Assembly: GCF_025751435.1 (NCBI RefSeq)
Contig: NZ_JAOWKY010000001.1
Location: 721,001 to 785,000 of the forward strand
Source: Albidovulum marisflavi
Lineage (GTDB): Bacteria; Pseudomonadota; Alphaproteobacteria; Rhodobacterales; Rhodobacteraceae
DNA: 64,000 bases
Direction of reading: 5' to 3'
The notes under the pieces are model-generated. The model was given only the letters and a program-made list of their open reading frames with translations, ran no database searches and had not been told where the DNA came from. Below, piece by piece: positions 34,077 to 42,594 of this stretch. A program made the translations under genes and the position numbers. The number at the start of each line of letters is the position of its first letter. Position 1 is the stretch's first letter.

Positions 34077-36266
34077 ATGGATCGGGCCGAAATCGTTCAC
34101 GAAAATTTCCTCCGCCGGGTTGCGGCGCACGACCTGCCCGCCGGCGCAGCCCCCACCGGGCCGCTTGCACAGGCGGATGCCGTGGCGGCCTTCCGCGCGG
34201 GATGCCTGACGCGGGCGCTGGATCGGCAGAGCCGGGCGATGCAGAAGGCAGGCCAGGGATTCTATACCATCGGTTCTTCGGGGCACGAAGGATTGGCGGC
34301 GGTGGCGCTTGCGCTTCGCCCCACCGATATGGCCTTCCTGCACTACCGCGACGCGGCCTTCCAGATCGCGCGCGCCGGGCAGGTGCCGGGGCAGTCGATC
34401 GCCTGGGACATGCTGCTGAGCTTCGCGGCTTCGTCCGAGGATCCGATCTCTGGCGGTCGGCACAAGGTTCTTGGGTCGAAGCGTCTCAACATTCCGCCGC
34501 AGACATCCACCATCGCATCGCATCTGCCCAAGGCAGTGGGCGCGGCCTATGCCATCGGCGCGGCGCGCCGTCATCGGCCCGAGCATCGGGAACTGCCGGA
34601 TGATGCGATCGTCTATTGTTCGTTCGGCGATGCCTCGGCCAACCATTCGACAGCACAGGGGGCCTTCAACACTGCGCAGTGGACGTCCTATCAGTCGATT
34701 CCTCTGCCGCTGCTTTTCGTTTGCGAGGACAACGGCATCGGCATCTCGACCAAGACGCCGAAGGGCTGGATCGCGGCGACGTTCCGGAACCGAGCGGGGC
34801 TGAAGTATTTCCATTGCGATGGCCTGGACATCTACGACACCTACCGCGTCGCGCAGGAGGCGGCCGCCTACGTGCGCACGCGCCGCAAGCCCGCCTTTCT
34901 GCATATGGGGACGATCCGGCTTTACGGTCACGCCGGCGCGGACGTGCCGACAACCTACCTGTCCCGTGAAGAGGTCGAGTCGGAAGAGGCGAACGATCCG
35001 CTTCTGCACTCGGTCCGGCTTCTTGAGCAGGCGGGGGCATTGGCGCCCGATGCGGCGCTCCGGATCTACGAGGAAACCTGCGACCGGGTTGCGCGCGTCG
35101 CCGCCGACGCGGTGAAGCGGCCAAGGCTGAAGACGGCTTCGGATGTCATGGCCTCGCTCATTCCGCCGAAGCGCGCCTGCCGACCCACGAACGGCCCTTC
35201 AGCCGAAGCGCGGGCGGCGGCCTTCGGCGGCGACGCGAAGGCGATGGAGGAGCCGCAGATCATGTCGCGGCTGATCAACTGGGCGCTGACCGACCTGATG
35301 CTCGAACACCCCGAAATCGTCATGATGGGCGAGGATGTGGGCCGCAAGGGTGGCGTTTACGGCGTCACGCAAAAACTGATCCACAGGTTCGGGCCGGACC
35401 GGATGATCGACACGCTGCTGGACGAACAGTCGATCCTGGGCCTGGCCATCGGCATGGCGCAGAACGGCTTCATCCCGATGCCGGAAATCCAGTTCCTGGC
35501 CTACCTGCACAATGCCGAGGACCAGATCCGGGGCGAGGCCGCGACGCTCAGCTTCTTTTCCAACGGGCAATACACGAACCCGATGGTGCTGAGGATAGCG
35601 GGGCTGGGGTATCAGAAGGGGTTCGGCGGCCATTTCCACAACGACAACTCGGTCGCGGTCATCCGCGACATTCCGGGCGTGATCCTTGCCTGCCCATCGA
35701 ACGGGGCGGACGCGGCAAAGATGCTGCGCGAATGCGTGCGCCTGGCGCGGGAAGAACAAAGGGTCGTCGTGTTCCTTGAGCCGATCGCGCTATACCCGAT
35801 GCGCGACCTGCACGGGGAAAAGGACGGCGGCTGGATGTGCCGCTACCCCGATCCATCCGAGACGATCGCATTGGGCGAGGTCGGCGTGCACGGGGACGGG
35901 CAGGATGTCGCCATTGTAACGTTCGGCAACGGCACCTACCTGTCCCGTCAGGCGGCAAGGCGCCTGGCCGAGACGGGGGTGAATGCGCGGGTGGTGGACA
36001 TCCGCTGGTTGTCGCCGCTGCCGGGCGACGCGTTGGTCGAGGCGGTCAGTGGGGCGGGGCGCATCCTGATCGTGGACGAAACCCGCCGGTCGGGGGGGCT
36101 TGCCGAGGCTTTGATGGCGCTGTTTGCCGAACGCACGGATGTGCCGACGGCACGCCTGACCGCCGAGGACAGTTTCATCGCGACGGGACCTGCCTATGCC
36201 GCGACGATGCCATCGGCGGACGGCATCCATGATGCGGCGATGGCCTTGATCGGAGGGGCGAAATGA
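34077..36266 (+). CDS. 2-oxoacid dehydrogenase E1, fused alpha and beta subunits
   Basis: A 729-residue thiamine-diphosphate enzyme. Residues about 1-390 are an E1-alpha domain (IGSSGHEGLAAVALAL; TPP motif from FGDASAN to CEDNGIGIS). About 400-729 are E1-beta (MSRLINWALTDLML, GEDVGRKGGVYGVT, and the transketolase C-terminal region VDIRWLSPLPGDAL). Such E1s decarboxylate branched-chain or other 2-oxoacids and pass the acyl group to a lipoylated E2. No E2 or E3 gene is near, so it must borrow them. Next to gcdH and an ALDH7-type gene, 2-oxoadipate to glutaryl-CoA is the attractive role, but branched-chain substrates remain possible. The following gene overlaps as ATGA. Confidence 0.82.
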   Translation: MDRAEIVHENFLRRVAAHDLPAGAAPTGPLAQADAVAAFRAGCLTRALDRQSRAMQKAGQGFYTIGSSGHEGLAAVALALRPTDMAFLHYRDAAFQIARAGQVPGQSIAWDMLLSFAASSEDPISGGRHKVLGSKRLNIPPQTSTIASHLPKAVGAAYAIGAARRHRPEHRELPDDAIVYCSFGDASANHSTAQGAFNTAQWTSYQSIPLPLLFVCEDNGIGISTKTPKGWIAATFRNRAGLKYFHCDGLDIYDTYRVAQEAAAYVRTRRKPAFLHMGTIRLYGHAGADVPTTYLSREEVESEEANDPLLHSVRLLEQAGALAPDAALRIYEETCDRVARVAADAVKRPRLKTASDVMASLIPPKRACRPTNGPSAEARAAAFGGDAKAMEEPQIMSRLINWALTDLMLEHPEIVMMGEDVGRKGGVYGVTQKLIHRFGPDRMIDTLLDEQSILGLAIGMAQNGFIPMPEIQFLAYLHNAEDQIRGEAATLSFFSNGQYTNPMVLRIAGLGYQKGFGGHFHNDNSVAVIRDIPGVILACPSNGADAAKMLRECVRLAREEQRVVVFLEPIALYPMRDLHGEKDGGWMCRYPDPSETIALGEVGVHGDGQDVAIVTFGNGTYLSRQAARRLAETGVNARVVDIRWLSPLPGDALVEAVSGAGRILIVDETRRSGGLAEALMALFAERTDVPTARLTAEDSFIATGPAYAATMPSADGIHDAAMALIGGAK

Positions 36267-37306
36267 AGACTGCCGTCGTCGTATGCCCCGGTCGCGGAAC
36301 TTATACCAAGACCGAGCTTGGCTATCTGGGCAGGCACTTCCGCGACCGCGCGCTGCTGAACGCGTTCGACGGGCTGCGAGCATCGCTGGGGCAGGAAACG
36401 CTGGGCGCGCTGGACGGGGCTTCGAGCTATTCGGTATCGAAGCATACCCGTGGCGACAATGCCTCTGCGCTGATCTACGCCGCTACGCTGGGCGATTTTC
36501 GCGCCATTGACGGCGAACAGGTCAAGGTTGTCGCCGTCACGGGGAACTCCATGGGCTGGTATTCCGCCCTTGCCTGCGGCGGGGCCTTGACTGCCGAGGC
36601 GGGATTCGAGGTCGTCAACACCATGGGCACGCTGATGCAGCAGGCGCTGATCGGCGGGCAGTTGATCTACCCCTTCGTGGATGAGGACTGGCGTCCGAAT
36701 CCTGCGCGCAAGGCCGACCTTCTGGCGCTTGTCGGCAGGATCGGAGCCACGGCGGGTCATGTGCTGACCCTGTCGATCGACCTGGGCGGGATGCTGGTGC
36801 TTGCAGGGAACGAAGAGGGGCTGAACGCGTTCGAGGCCGCCGTTCCCGTGGTGCAAGGGCGCTTCCCGATGCGGCTGGCAAACCATGCCGCCTTCCATTC
36901 GACCCTGCAGGCGCCGGTGGCAGAGCGCGGCCGCGCTCTGCTGTCGCCGTCGCTTTTCGGCCAGCCGGCTCTGCCGATGATCGACGGGCGTGGCGCGATC
37001 TGGTGGCCCGGTGCCACGGACACCCACGCGCTTTGGGACTACACACTTGGACACCAGGTGACCGAAACCTACGATTTTACCCATGCCATGCGCATCGCCG
37101 CGCGCGAATTCGCGCCGGACCTGTTCATCGTCACCGGCCCCGGCACGACGCTGGGCGGGGCGGTGGCCCAGTCTCTGATCCTGTCGGATTGGCGGGGCAT
37201 GGGGTCGAAGACCGATTTCCAGACACGGCAACAGACAGGGCCAGTGCTGGTCTCCATGGGCATGGAGGATCAGCGGGCGGCTGTCACGAAGGGAGACCAA
37301 AGATGA
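36263..37306 (+). CDS. ACP S-malonyltransferase-like acyltransferase domain protein
   Basis: A 347-residue protein with a FabD-type fold: the nucleophile elbow is TGNSMGW (S96) in place of the usual GHSxGE, and ANHAAFHSTL near 207-215 supplies a histidine (H208 or H212) at the position of the catalytic His. It starts inside the stop of the fused E1 gene and its own stop overlaps the aldehyde dehydrogenase start, both ATGA, so it is firmly part of the catabolic operon and not of fatty-acid synthesis. An acyl-transfer or thioester-hydrolase role on a pathway CoA ester is possible; the function is unknown. Confidence 0.7.
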   Translation: MKTAVVVCPGRGTYTKTELGYLGRHFRDRALLNAFDGLRASLGQETLGALDGASSYSVSKHTRGDNASALIYAATLGDFRAIDGEQVKVVAVTGNSMGWYSALACGGALTAEAGFEVVNTMGTLMQQALIGGQLIYPFVDEDWRPNPARKADLLALVGRIGATAGHVLTLSIDLGGMLVLAGNEEGLNAFEAAVPVVQGRFPMRLANHAAFHSTLQAPVAERGRALLSPSLFGQPALPMIDGRGAIWWPGATDTHALWDYTLGHQVTETYDFTHAMRIAAREFAPDLFIVTGPGTTLGGAVAQSLILSDWRGMGSKTDFQTRQQTGPVLVSMGMEDQRAAVTKGDQR

Positions 37307-38802
37307 ACCACGAAGACATCCTGAAGGCCGCGGGCCTGACCGGGGGCGAACTGTCGGGCGGCACGCTCGCCGTCCATTCGCCCATCGACGGGGCCGAGAT
37401 TGCGCGCATCCGCGAAACCGATCCGTCGGACATGCCCGCCATCATCGCGAAAGCGCAAGACGCCTTCAAGGCGTGGCGCCAGATGCCAGCGCCCCGCCGG
37501 GGCGAACTCGTGCGCCTTCTGGGCGAGGAACTGCGCGCGGCCAAGGCTGAACTTGGCGCGGTGGTGACGCTTGAGGCGGGCAAGATCACCTCGGAGGGAC
37601 TTGGCGAGGTGCAGGAGATGATCGACATCTGCGACTTCGCCGTGGGCCTCAGCCGCCAGATCTACGGGCTGACCATTGCGTCCGAACGTCCGGGCCACCG
37701 GATGATGGAAACCTGGCACCCGATGGGCCCCTGCGCCGTGATCACCGCGTTCAACTTCCCGGTCGCGGTCTGGTCGTGGAACACCGCGCTGGCATTGGTT
37801 TGCGGCGACCCGGTGATCTGGAAGCCGTCGGAAAAGACGCCGCTGACCGCCATGGCCTCGATGAAGATCATGGAGCGCGCGCTCAAGCGTTTCGGCGACG
37901 CGCCAGAGGGGCTGGTGCAGCTGGTGATCGGCGGTCCCGCCATCGGCGAGGCGCTGGTCAACTCGAAGGACGTGCCGATCGTATCGGCGACCGGCTCGAC
38001 CCGGATGGGCTCCATCGTCGGGCCGAAGGTGGCGGGCCGGTTCGGCAAGCCGATCCTGGAGCTTGGCGGCAACAACGCAATGATCGTCGCACCCTCGGCG
38101 GATATCGACATGGCGGTGCGCGCGATCGTCTTTTCGGCGGTCGGAACCGCGGGACAGCGCTGCACCACGCTGCGTCGCCTGATCGCCCACAACTCGATCA
38201 AGGATGACCTCGTCGCGAAGCTGACCAAGGCCTACGCGTCGCTTCCTGTTGGTGACCCGCGCAAGTCGACGACGCTCGTCGGCCCGCTGATCGACCACGC
38301 ATCGCGCGACCGCATGCAGGCGGCGCTGGAGAAGGCCAAGGCAGAGGGCGGCACAGTTCACGGCGGCAAGGTCGTGGCCGAAGGCGTGCCGCAGGGGGGC
38401 GCCTATGTCGAACCGGCCATCGCCGAGATGCCGAAGCAGACCGACACCGTTCGGACCGAGACCTTCGCGCCGATCCTTTACGTCATGGGCTATGACACGC
38501 TGGAGGAGGCGATCGCGATCCAGAACGACGTGCCGCAGGGGCTGTCATCCTGCATCTTCACGCTGAACATGCGCGAGGCCGAGGCGTTCCTGTCGGCCGC
38601 AGGCTCCGACTGCGGCATTGCCAACGTCAATATCGGCCCCTCGGGCGCCGAGATCGGCGGCGCCTTCGGCGGCGAGAAGGAGACGGGCGGCGGCCGCGAA
38701 AGCGGCTCGGACGCCTGGAAGGGCTACATGCGGCGGCAGACCAACACGATCAACTATTCCGCGCAACTGCCGCTGGCGCAGGGGGTGAAGTTCGACTTTT
38801 GA
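37303..38802 (+). CDS. aldehyde dehydrogenase, ALDH7-type (2-aminoadipate semialdehyde dehydrogenase-like)
   Basis: A 499-residue NAD-dependent aldehyde dehydrogenase. Catalytic residues are E253 in LELGGNNAMIV and C287 in GTAGQRCTTLRR; the NxxM variant and the long C-terminal region with NIGPSGAEIGGAFGGEKETGG are typical of the ALDH7 (antiquitin/AmaB) group, which oxidises alpha-aminoadipate-6-semialdehyde to 2-aminoadipate. The start at 37303 overlaps the previous stop as ATGA. Its clustering with gcdH, an aminotransferase, E1 and a saccharopine-dehydrogenase-like gene supports a lysine-catabolic role. Confidence 0.85.
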   Translation: MNHEDILKAAGLTGGELSGGTLAVHSPIDGAEIARIRETDPSDMPAIIAKAQDAFKAWRQMPAPRRGELVRLLGEELRAAKAELGAVVTLEAGKITSEGLGEVQEMIDICDFAVGLSRQIYGLTIASERPGHRMMETWHPMGPCAVITAFNFPVAVWSWNTALALVCGDPVIWKPSEKTPLTAMASMKIMERALKRFGDAPEGLVQLVIGGPAIGEALVNSKDVPIVSATGSTRMGSIVGPKVAGRFGKPILELGGNNAMIVAPSADIDMAVRAIVFSAVGTAGQRCTTLRRLIAHNSIKDDLVAKLTKAYASLPVGDPRKSTTLVGPLIDHASRDRMQAALEKAKAEGGTVHGGKVVAEGVPQGGAYVEPAIAEMPKQTDTVRTETFAPILYVMGYDTLEEAIAIQNDVPQGLSSCIFTLNMREAEAFLSAAGSDCGIANVNIGPSGAEIGGAFGGEKETGGGRESGSDAWKGYMRRQTNTINYSAQLPLAQGVKFDF

Positions 38803-38808
38803 GGTTAT

Positions 38809-38865
38809 CCCGGACCTGATCCGGGACCTCTGCCGAAACACGAGGCCCCGGACCAAGTCCGGGGC
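38809..38865 (+). terminator. double hairpin after the aldehyde dehydrogenase gene
   Basis: Two stems follow the stop codon: CCCGGA/TCCGGG (38809-38825) and GCCCCGGAC/GTCCGGGGC with a 3-base loop (38845-38865), the second followed by TTCGTCGT. The sequence resembles palindromic repeats scattered between genes in alphaproteobacteria and would serve as the operon's transcription end. Confidence 0.5.
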
Positions 38866-39124
38866 TTCGTCGTATGATGAGAGTGACAACTCGTTGACGC
38901 AATACCATTGCCAAATTGTCAACGTCCGCTTTGCGGACAAAGCTGCCTTTGGCTGGTTCCATTTTTTCCCAACTTCGTCGGCCATTGTGGAAGAAACGAT
39001 TCCTGATCACGACTCCCAACTGAACCGGCTTCACATCGGGCAAGCTGCTCAAGCGATCCAAACTTCCCGGCGGGTGGCCAAAATGCTACTGTCGGACATG
39101 GTTAACAAGCCGCAGGACAGTTAG
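38866..39124. other. A/T-richer non-coding stretch upstream of the nitrilase gene
   Basis: I see no convincing gene here. The stretch contains an inverted pair CGTTGAC (38892-38898) and GTCAACG (38918-38924), immediately followed by the hairpin GTCCGC-TTT-GCGGAC (38924-38938). These may be an operator and a short terminator or leader structure. Short open frames on both strands give products with no recognisable family. The base composition change seen in the nitrilase gene begins in this segment. Confidence 0.4.
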
Positions 39125-40066
39125 ATGACCAAGATAGCTGCAGTTCAGTATCCACCGGTCTATTACGACCTTGCCAAAGGCATCGAGCGTGCCGTTGAAA
39201 TAATTGAAGAGGCCGCATCGGACGGAATTGAATGCCTTGTATTTTCCGAGGCTTGGCTGACTGGCTATCCCATTCTCGTCTGGAATTACCTGCCGACAAA
39301 CGGCTTTGGTATTTTGAGCGATATTTATCGAAGGATGTTTGAAAACTCCGTTGATCTTTCCAGAAACGACCTGAAACCAGTTTGTGACGCAGCCAAGGAG
39401 CATGGGATCGTTGTCGTTATGGCTGTCAACGAACGCGAAAGCGAGATGAGCGCCAGTACACTTTACAACACTATGGTGATTATAGACGCCACCGGAAAAA
39501 TACTGAATGTCCATAGAAAGGTAATGCCTACAGGTCCGGAACGCATGGTCTGGGGGTTTGGCGATGCTACCGGTATCAATGTTGTTGATACGGCAGTTGG
39601 ACGTGTAGGAGGCTTGCTCTGCTGGGAAAACTACATGCCGCTTGCTCGGGCTGCCGTGTATGCACAAAATGTCGAAATATACTGTGCGCCAACTGCCGCT
39701 GAGGGTGGTGTCTGGCATTCGGCAATGCGCCATATCGGTCGAGAGGGGTCATGCTTTGTCGTGAGCGTGGCGCCAACGGTTGAAGTCTCAGACTTACCCA
39801 AAGACCTTCCATCCTATGCTGAGTACGCAGGAGATGATGATTGGGTGGCGACTGGCAACGGAATTATCTGCGATCCTATGGGGGATATAATTGCGGGTCC
39901 AATGCCAAAGGAGAAAGGCTTATTGACGGCAGATATTGATGTTGGGCGGGTCCGAGAGGCGAGACGTGCGTTTGATGTGATGGGGCACTATTCAAGGCCG
40001 GATATTTTCCAACTCTCGGTCAACAGAAGCAAGATGCCGCCAGTCAAGTTTGAGAGCCGCGACTGA
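39125..40066 (+). CDS. nitrilase (carbon-nitrogen hydrolase family)
   Basis: A 313-residue nitrilase-superfamily enzyme with triad E42 (FSEAWLTGYP), K132 (HRKVMPTGPER) and C166 (GLLCWENYMPLARAA). The PTGPER and CWENYMPLAR signatures match true nitrilases, which hydrolyse organic nitriles to acid and ammonia, better than amidases. Two hand-counted 60-base blocks (39181-39240 and 39361-39420) are 50% G+C against 62% for 37741-37800, and codons such as ATA and AAT are frequent, so the gene was probably acquired from another lineage. It stands alone, between the ALDH and saccharopine-dehydrogenase-like genes. No clear Shine-Dalgarno was seen. Confidence 0.86.
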   Translation: MTKIAAVQYPPVYYDLAKGIERAVEIIEEAASDGIECLVFSEAWLTGYPILVWNYLPTNGFGILSDIYRRMFENSVDLSRNDLKPVCDAAKEHGIVVVMAVNERESEMSASTLYNTMVIIDATGKILNVHRKVMPTGPERMVWGFGDATGINVVDTAVGRVGGLLCWENYMPLARAAVYAQNVEIYCAPTAAEGGVWHSAMRHIGREGSCFVVSVAPTVEVSDLPKDLPSYAEYAGDDDWVATGNGIICDPMGDIIAGPMPKEKGLLTADIDVGRVREARRAFDVMGHYSRPDIFQLSVNRSKMPPVKFESRD

Positions 40067-40089
40067 ACTTGGACCAACGCGAAGAGAGT

Positions 40090-40105
40090 CCGAGGTTTTC
40101 CTCGG
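40090..40105 (+). terminator. hairpin downstream of the nitrilase gene
   Basis: CCGAGG and CCTCGG pair around TTTT, followed by AATATTT, 24 bases after the nitrilase stop. This is the likely transcription end of the single-gene nitrilase unit. The remaining gap to 40329 contains only a small GGCGG/CCGCC stem near 40224-40238 and the leader of the next gene. Confidence 0.5.
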
Positions 40106-40329
40106 AATATTTGGCGAAGAAGGTCCAATTTGGGCTCGAACCAGACTACTGACCCAAGGTTCCAACCCTATATTCGCCCCCACCGGCAGAATGATCGACC
40201 GGGCCGTCACTTTGTTTCGTTCGGGCGGCGAAACCGCCGGAATGATTGGCGAAATCGCCCGGCGCGCAGGTCAATCTGGGCGCAGCCGGGGTTTGCCCGG
40301 AGATCCCGCAAGAAGAAAGGAATTCAGCA

Positions 40330-41412
40330 ATGTCGTTCACCAGGGTCGCGGTCTTGGGTCTGGGCAAGGTCGGTCACCTCGCGGCCGAACTCCTTTCCGG
40401 GGCAGGCTTTGCAGTCACCGGCATCGATGCGCGTGAGGTCTCGGGCTGCCCGTTCCCGGTCAAGACTGCCGACCTTTCCGATCAGGACGCACTCCGGGCC
40501 ATCCTGAAGGATCAGGAGGCCGTGCTGTCCTGCCTGCCCTATCACCTCAATATCGGCGTCTCGACCGTTGCCCACGGCCTTGGCCTGCACTACTTCGACC
40601 TGACCGAGGACGTGCCCACCACCCAGCACATCCGCGAACTCGCCACGACCGCGAAGGGCATCATGGCCCCGCAGTGTGGGCTGGCCCCGGGTTTCGTGGG
40701 CATCGTCGGCGCCCATCTTGCGGAACAGTTCGAAAAGGTCCGCTCGATCCGGTTGCGCGTGGGCGCGCTGCCGCAGAACCCGACGGGGCTTCTGGGCTAT
40801 GCCTTCAACTGGTCGCCCGAAGGCGTCGTCAACGAATACCTCAACGACTGCGAGGTGATCGAGGAGGGCGTGCACAAGAGCGTTTCGGCGATGGAGTGGA
40901 TCGAGACGATCTACATCGACGGGGTGCACCTTGAGGCCTTCACCACATCCGGCGGGCTGGGCACCATGTGCGAGACCTATGCAGGGCGGGTGGAAAACAT
41001 CGACTACAAGACCATGCGCTATCCCGGTCACGTGCAGCTCATGAACTTCTTCTTCCACGAGCTTCTGATGCGGGAAAACCGGGAGATGGCCGGGAAGATC
41101 CTGACGCACGCGAAGCCGCCGGTAGACGAGGATGTGGTCTATGTCCACGTCGCGGCCGAAGGCTGGGTCGAGGGGCAGTTGAAGCGCAGGGAATTCGTGC
41201 GCGCCTATTACCCGCTGGAAATCGGCGGCAGGCGGCGCACGGCGATCGCGTGGACGACCTCGGCCTCGGTCGTGGCGGTGATCGAGATGGTTCGCGGCGG
41301 CGCGCTGCCTGCCAAGGGCTTCCTCAAGCAGGAAGAGATCCCGCTCACGCCCTACCTCGCGACGCGGACGGGCAACTACTACAACATCGGCCATAAGGGT
41401 CGGAACGGCTGA
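40330..41412 (+). CDS. saccharopine dehydrogenase family protein (lysine 6-dehydrogenase-like)
   Basis: A 360-residue NAD(P)-dependent oxidoreductase with an N-terminal Rossmann motif VLGLGKVGHLAAELL and the middle motif MAPQCGLAPGFVGIVG of the saccharopine dehydrogenase/lysine-6-dehydrogenase group. Members either cleave saccharopine to glutamate and alpha-aminoadipate semialdehyde or deaminate lysine directly to that semialdehyde. No lysine-ketoglutarate reductase gene is in the window, which favours the single-enzyme lysine 6-dehydrogenase reading. AAAGGA lies about 8 bases before the ATG at 40330. Its product would feed the ALDH7-type enzyme encoded upstream. Confidence 0.8.
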   Translation: MSFTRVAVLGLGKVGHLAAELLSGAGFAVTGIDAREVSGCPFPVKTADLSDQDALRAILKDQEAVLSCLPYHLNIGVSTVAHGLGLHYFDLTEDVPTTQHIRELATTAKGIMAPQCGLAPGFVGIVGAHLAEQFEKVRSIRLRVGALPQNPTGLLGYAFNWSPEGVVNEYLNDCEVIEEGVHKSVSAMEWIETIYIDGVHLEAFTTSGGLGTMCETYAGRVENIDYKTMRYPGHVQLMNFFFHELLMRENREMAGKILTHAKPPVDEDVVYVHVAAEGWVEGQLKRREFVRAYYPLEIGGRRRTAIAWTTSASVVAVIEMVRGGALPAKGFLKQEEIPLTPYLATRTGNYYNIGHKGRNG

Positions 41413-41441
41413 TCGGACGCCGCGTGCCTTGGCGCGGCCAC

Positions 41442-41455
41442 GTCGATTAATCGAC
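41442..41455. other. perfect 14-bp palindrome between convergent genes
   Basis: GTCGATTAATCGAC is exactly self-complementary and lies in the 72-bp gap between the saccharopine-dehydrogenase-like and proline-racemase-like stop codons. It could terminate transcription in both directions or be a protein-binding site. Confidence 0.4.
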
Positions 41456-41484
41456 CGGTGCCCATCGCGGGTTGAAGCGGGCCG

Positions 41485-42516
41485 TTACCCGCGCGCGCCC
41501 CAGGTGTCCGAAAGCCGGTAGCCCTTGGGCCAGGGATCGGAGGGGTCGAGCATGTGCTGGTGCGTTCCCGTGATCCAGGCGCGGCCGGAAATTTCAGGCA
41601 CGATCGCAGGACGATCGGCGACGTCGGCAAGACCCGCGATGCGGCCAGTGAACTGCGAACCGATGATCGAGCGCGACGTCAGCGTCTGCCCCTCCCGCAT
41701 GCGGCCCTGCGCATGCAGCAGCGCCATGCGCGCCGAAACGGCCGTCCCGGTGGGGGAGCGGTCGATCTTGCCCGGCCTGATGGCGACGGCGGAACTGGTG
41801 CCATAGCCGTTCTCGGTCTCTTCCAGCGGACCAGCGAAAAGGCAAAACGAAATGTGGTCCCAGTCGGGCTGCTCCGGATGGGAAAAGCCAAGCTGTTCGT
41901 TGGCGGCGGCGGTTATTCGGACGCCAAGGCACGCGATGTCATGGGCTTCCTCTTCCCGGATCGAAAAGCCAAGGCTGGCTGCGTCGACGATCACGAAGCT
42001 GTCGCCGCCATAGGCTGTATCGACGGTCAGGGTGCCATGCCCCGGGACCTCGATCGTGGCGCCCATCCTGTCCGCGAAGGAAGGCAGGTTGCGAACGGTG
42101 ATCCGCTCTGCCTTGCCATCACGGCATTCGGCGCGGACGCGGACCAACCCTCCCGGCGCCTCCAGCGTGAGTTCGGTGACGGGCTCGGTCATCGGAAGGA
42201 TGCCGGCGTCAAGAAGCACCGTCGACACGCAGATCGAGTTCGACCCAGACATGGGGGGCGTATCTTCCGGTTCCATGATGATGAAGCCCATCTGCGCCTC
42301 GGGGTGCTTGGGCGGCACCAGCAGATTGACGTGCCGGAACACACCGCCGCGGGGTTCGTTCAGCATGAACTGGCGCAGGTTTTCGTCGCGCGCGATGAAG
42401 CGGCGCTGTTCCCATAGCGTTTCACCCGGCGGCGGCGCCACCCCACCAACGATCACGTCGCCGACCTCGCCCTCGGCGTGGCAGCTGATGGTGTGGATGA
42501 CCTTTGACGTACGCAT
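41485..42516 (-). CDS. proline racemase superfamily protein with Ser/Thr active-site pair
   Basis: A 343-residue member of the proline racemase/hydroxyproline epimerase/3-hydroxyproline dehydratase superfamily. In racemases two catalytic cysteines act as acid and base (MCGH and SPCGT). Here the first site reads MSGSN (S90) and the second SPTGT (T256), so neither cysteine is present. trans-3-hydroxyproline dehydratases keep the first Cys and have Thr second; this Ser/Thr pair fits neither textbook type. I chose MRTSKV at 42516 (CGAGG upstream). A BetI-like regulator gene lies upstream on the same strand. Confidence 0.82.
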   Translation of the reverse strand: MRTSKVIHTISCHAEGEVGDVIVGGVAPPPGETLWEQRRFIARDENLRQFMLNEPRGGVFRHVNLLVPPKHPEAQMGFIIMEPEDTPPMSGSNSICVSTVLLDAGILPMTEPVTELTLEAPGGLVRVRAECRDGKAERITVRNLPSFADRMGATIEVPGHGTLTVDTAYGGDSFVIVDAASLGFSIREEEAHDIACLGVRITAAANEQLGFSHPEQPDWDHISFCLFAGPLEETENGYGTSSAVAIRPGKIDRSPTGTAVSARMALLHAQGRMREGQTLTSRSIIGSQFTGRIAGLADVADRPAIVPEISGRAWITGTHQHMLDPSDPWPKGYRLSDTWGARG

Positions 42517-42594
42517 GAGAACCTCGGGCAACTGGGCGCCGCGGGGCGCGGCAGTGCGTCCCGCGGGCGAAGGTCCGTCAAGCGTTGGCGGGGG

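Noticed and set aside
38894..39124. A 76-codon frame directly before the nitrilase gene
   Set aside because: No ribosome site, no family resemblance, and it overlaps inverted repeats; coding is not supported.
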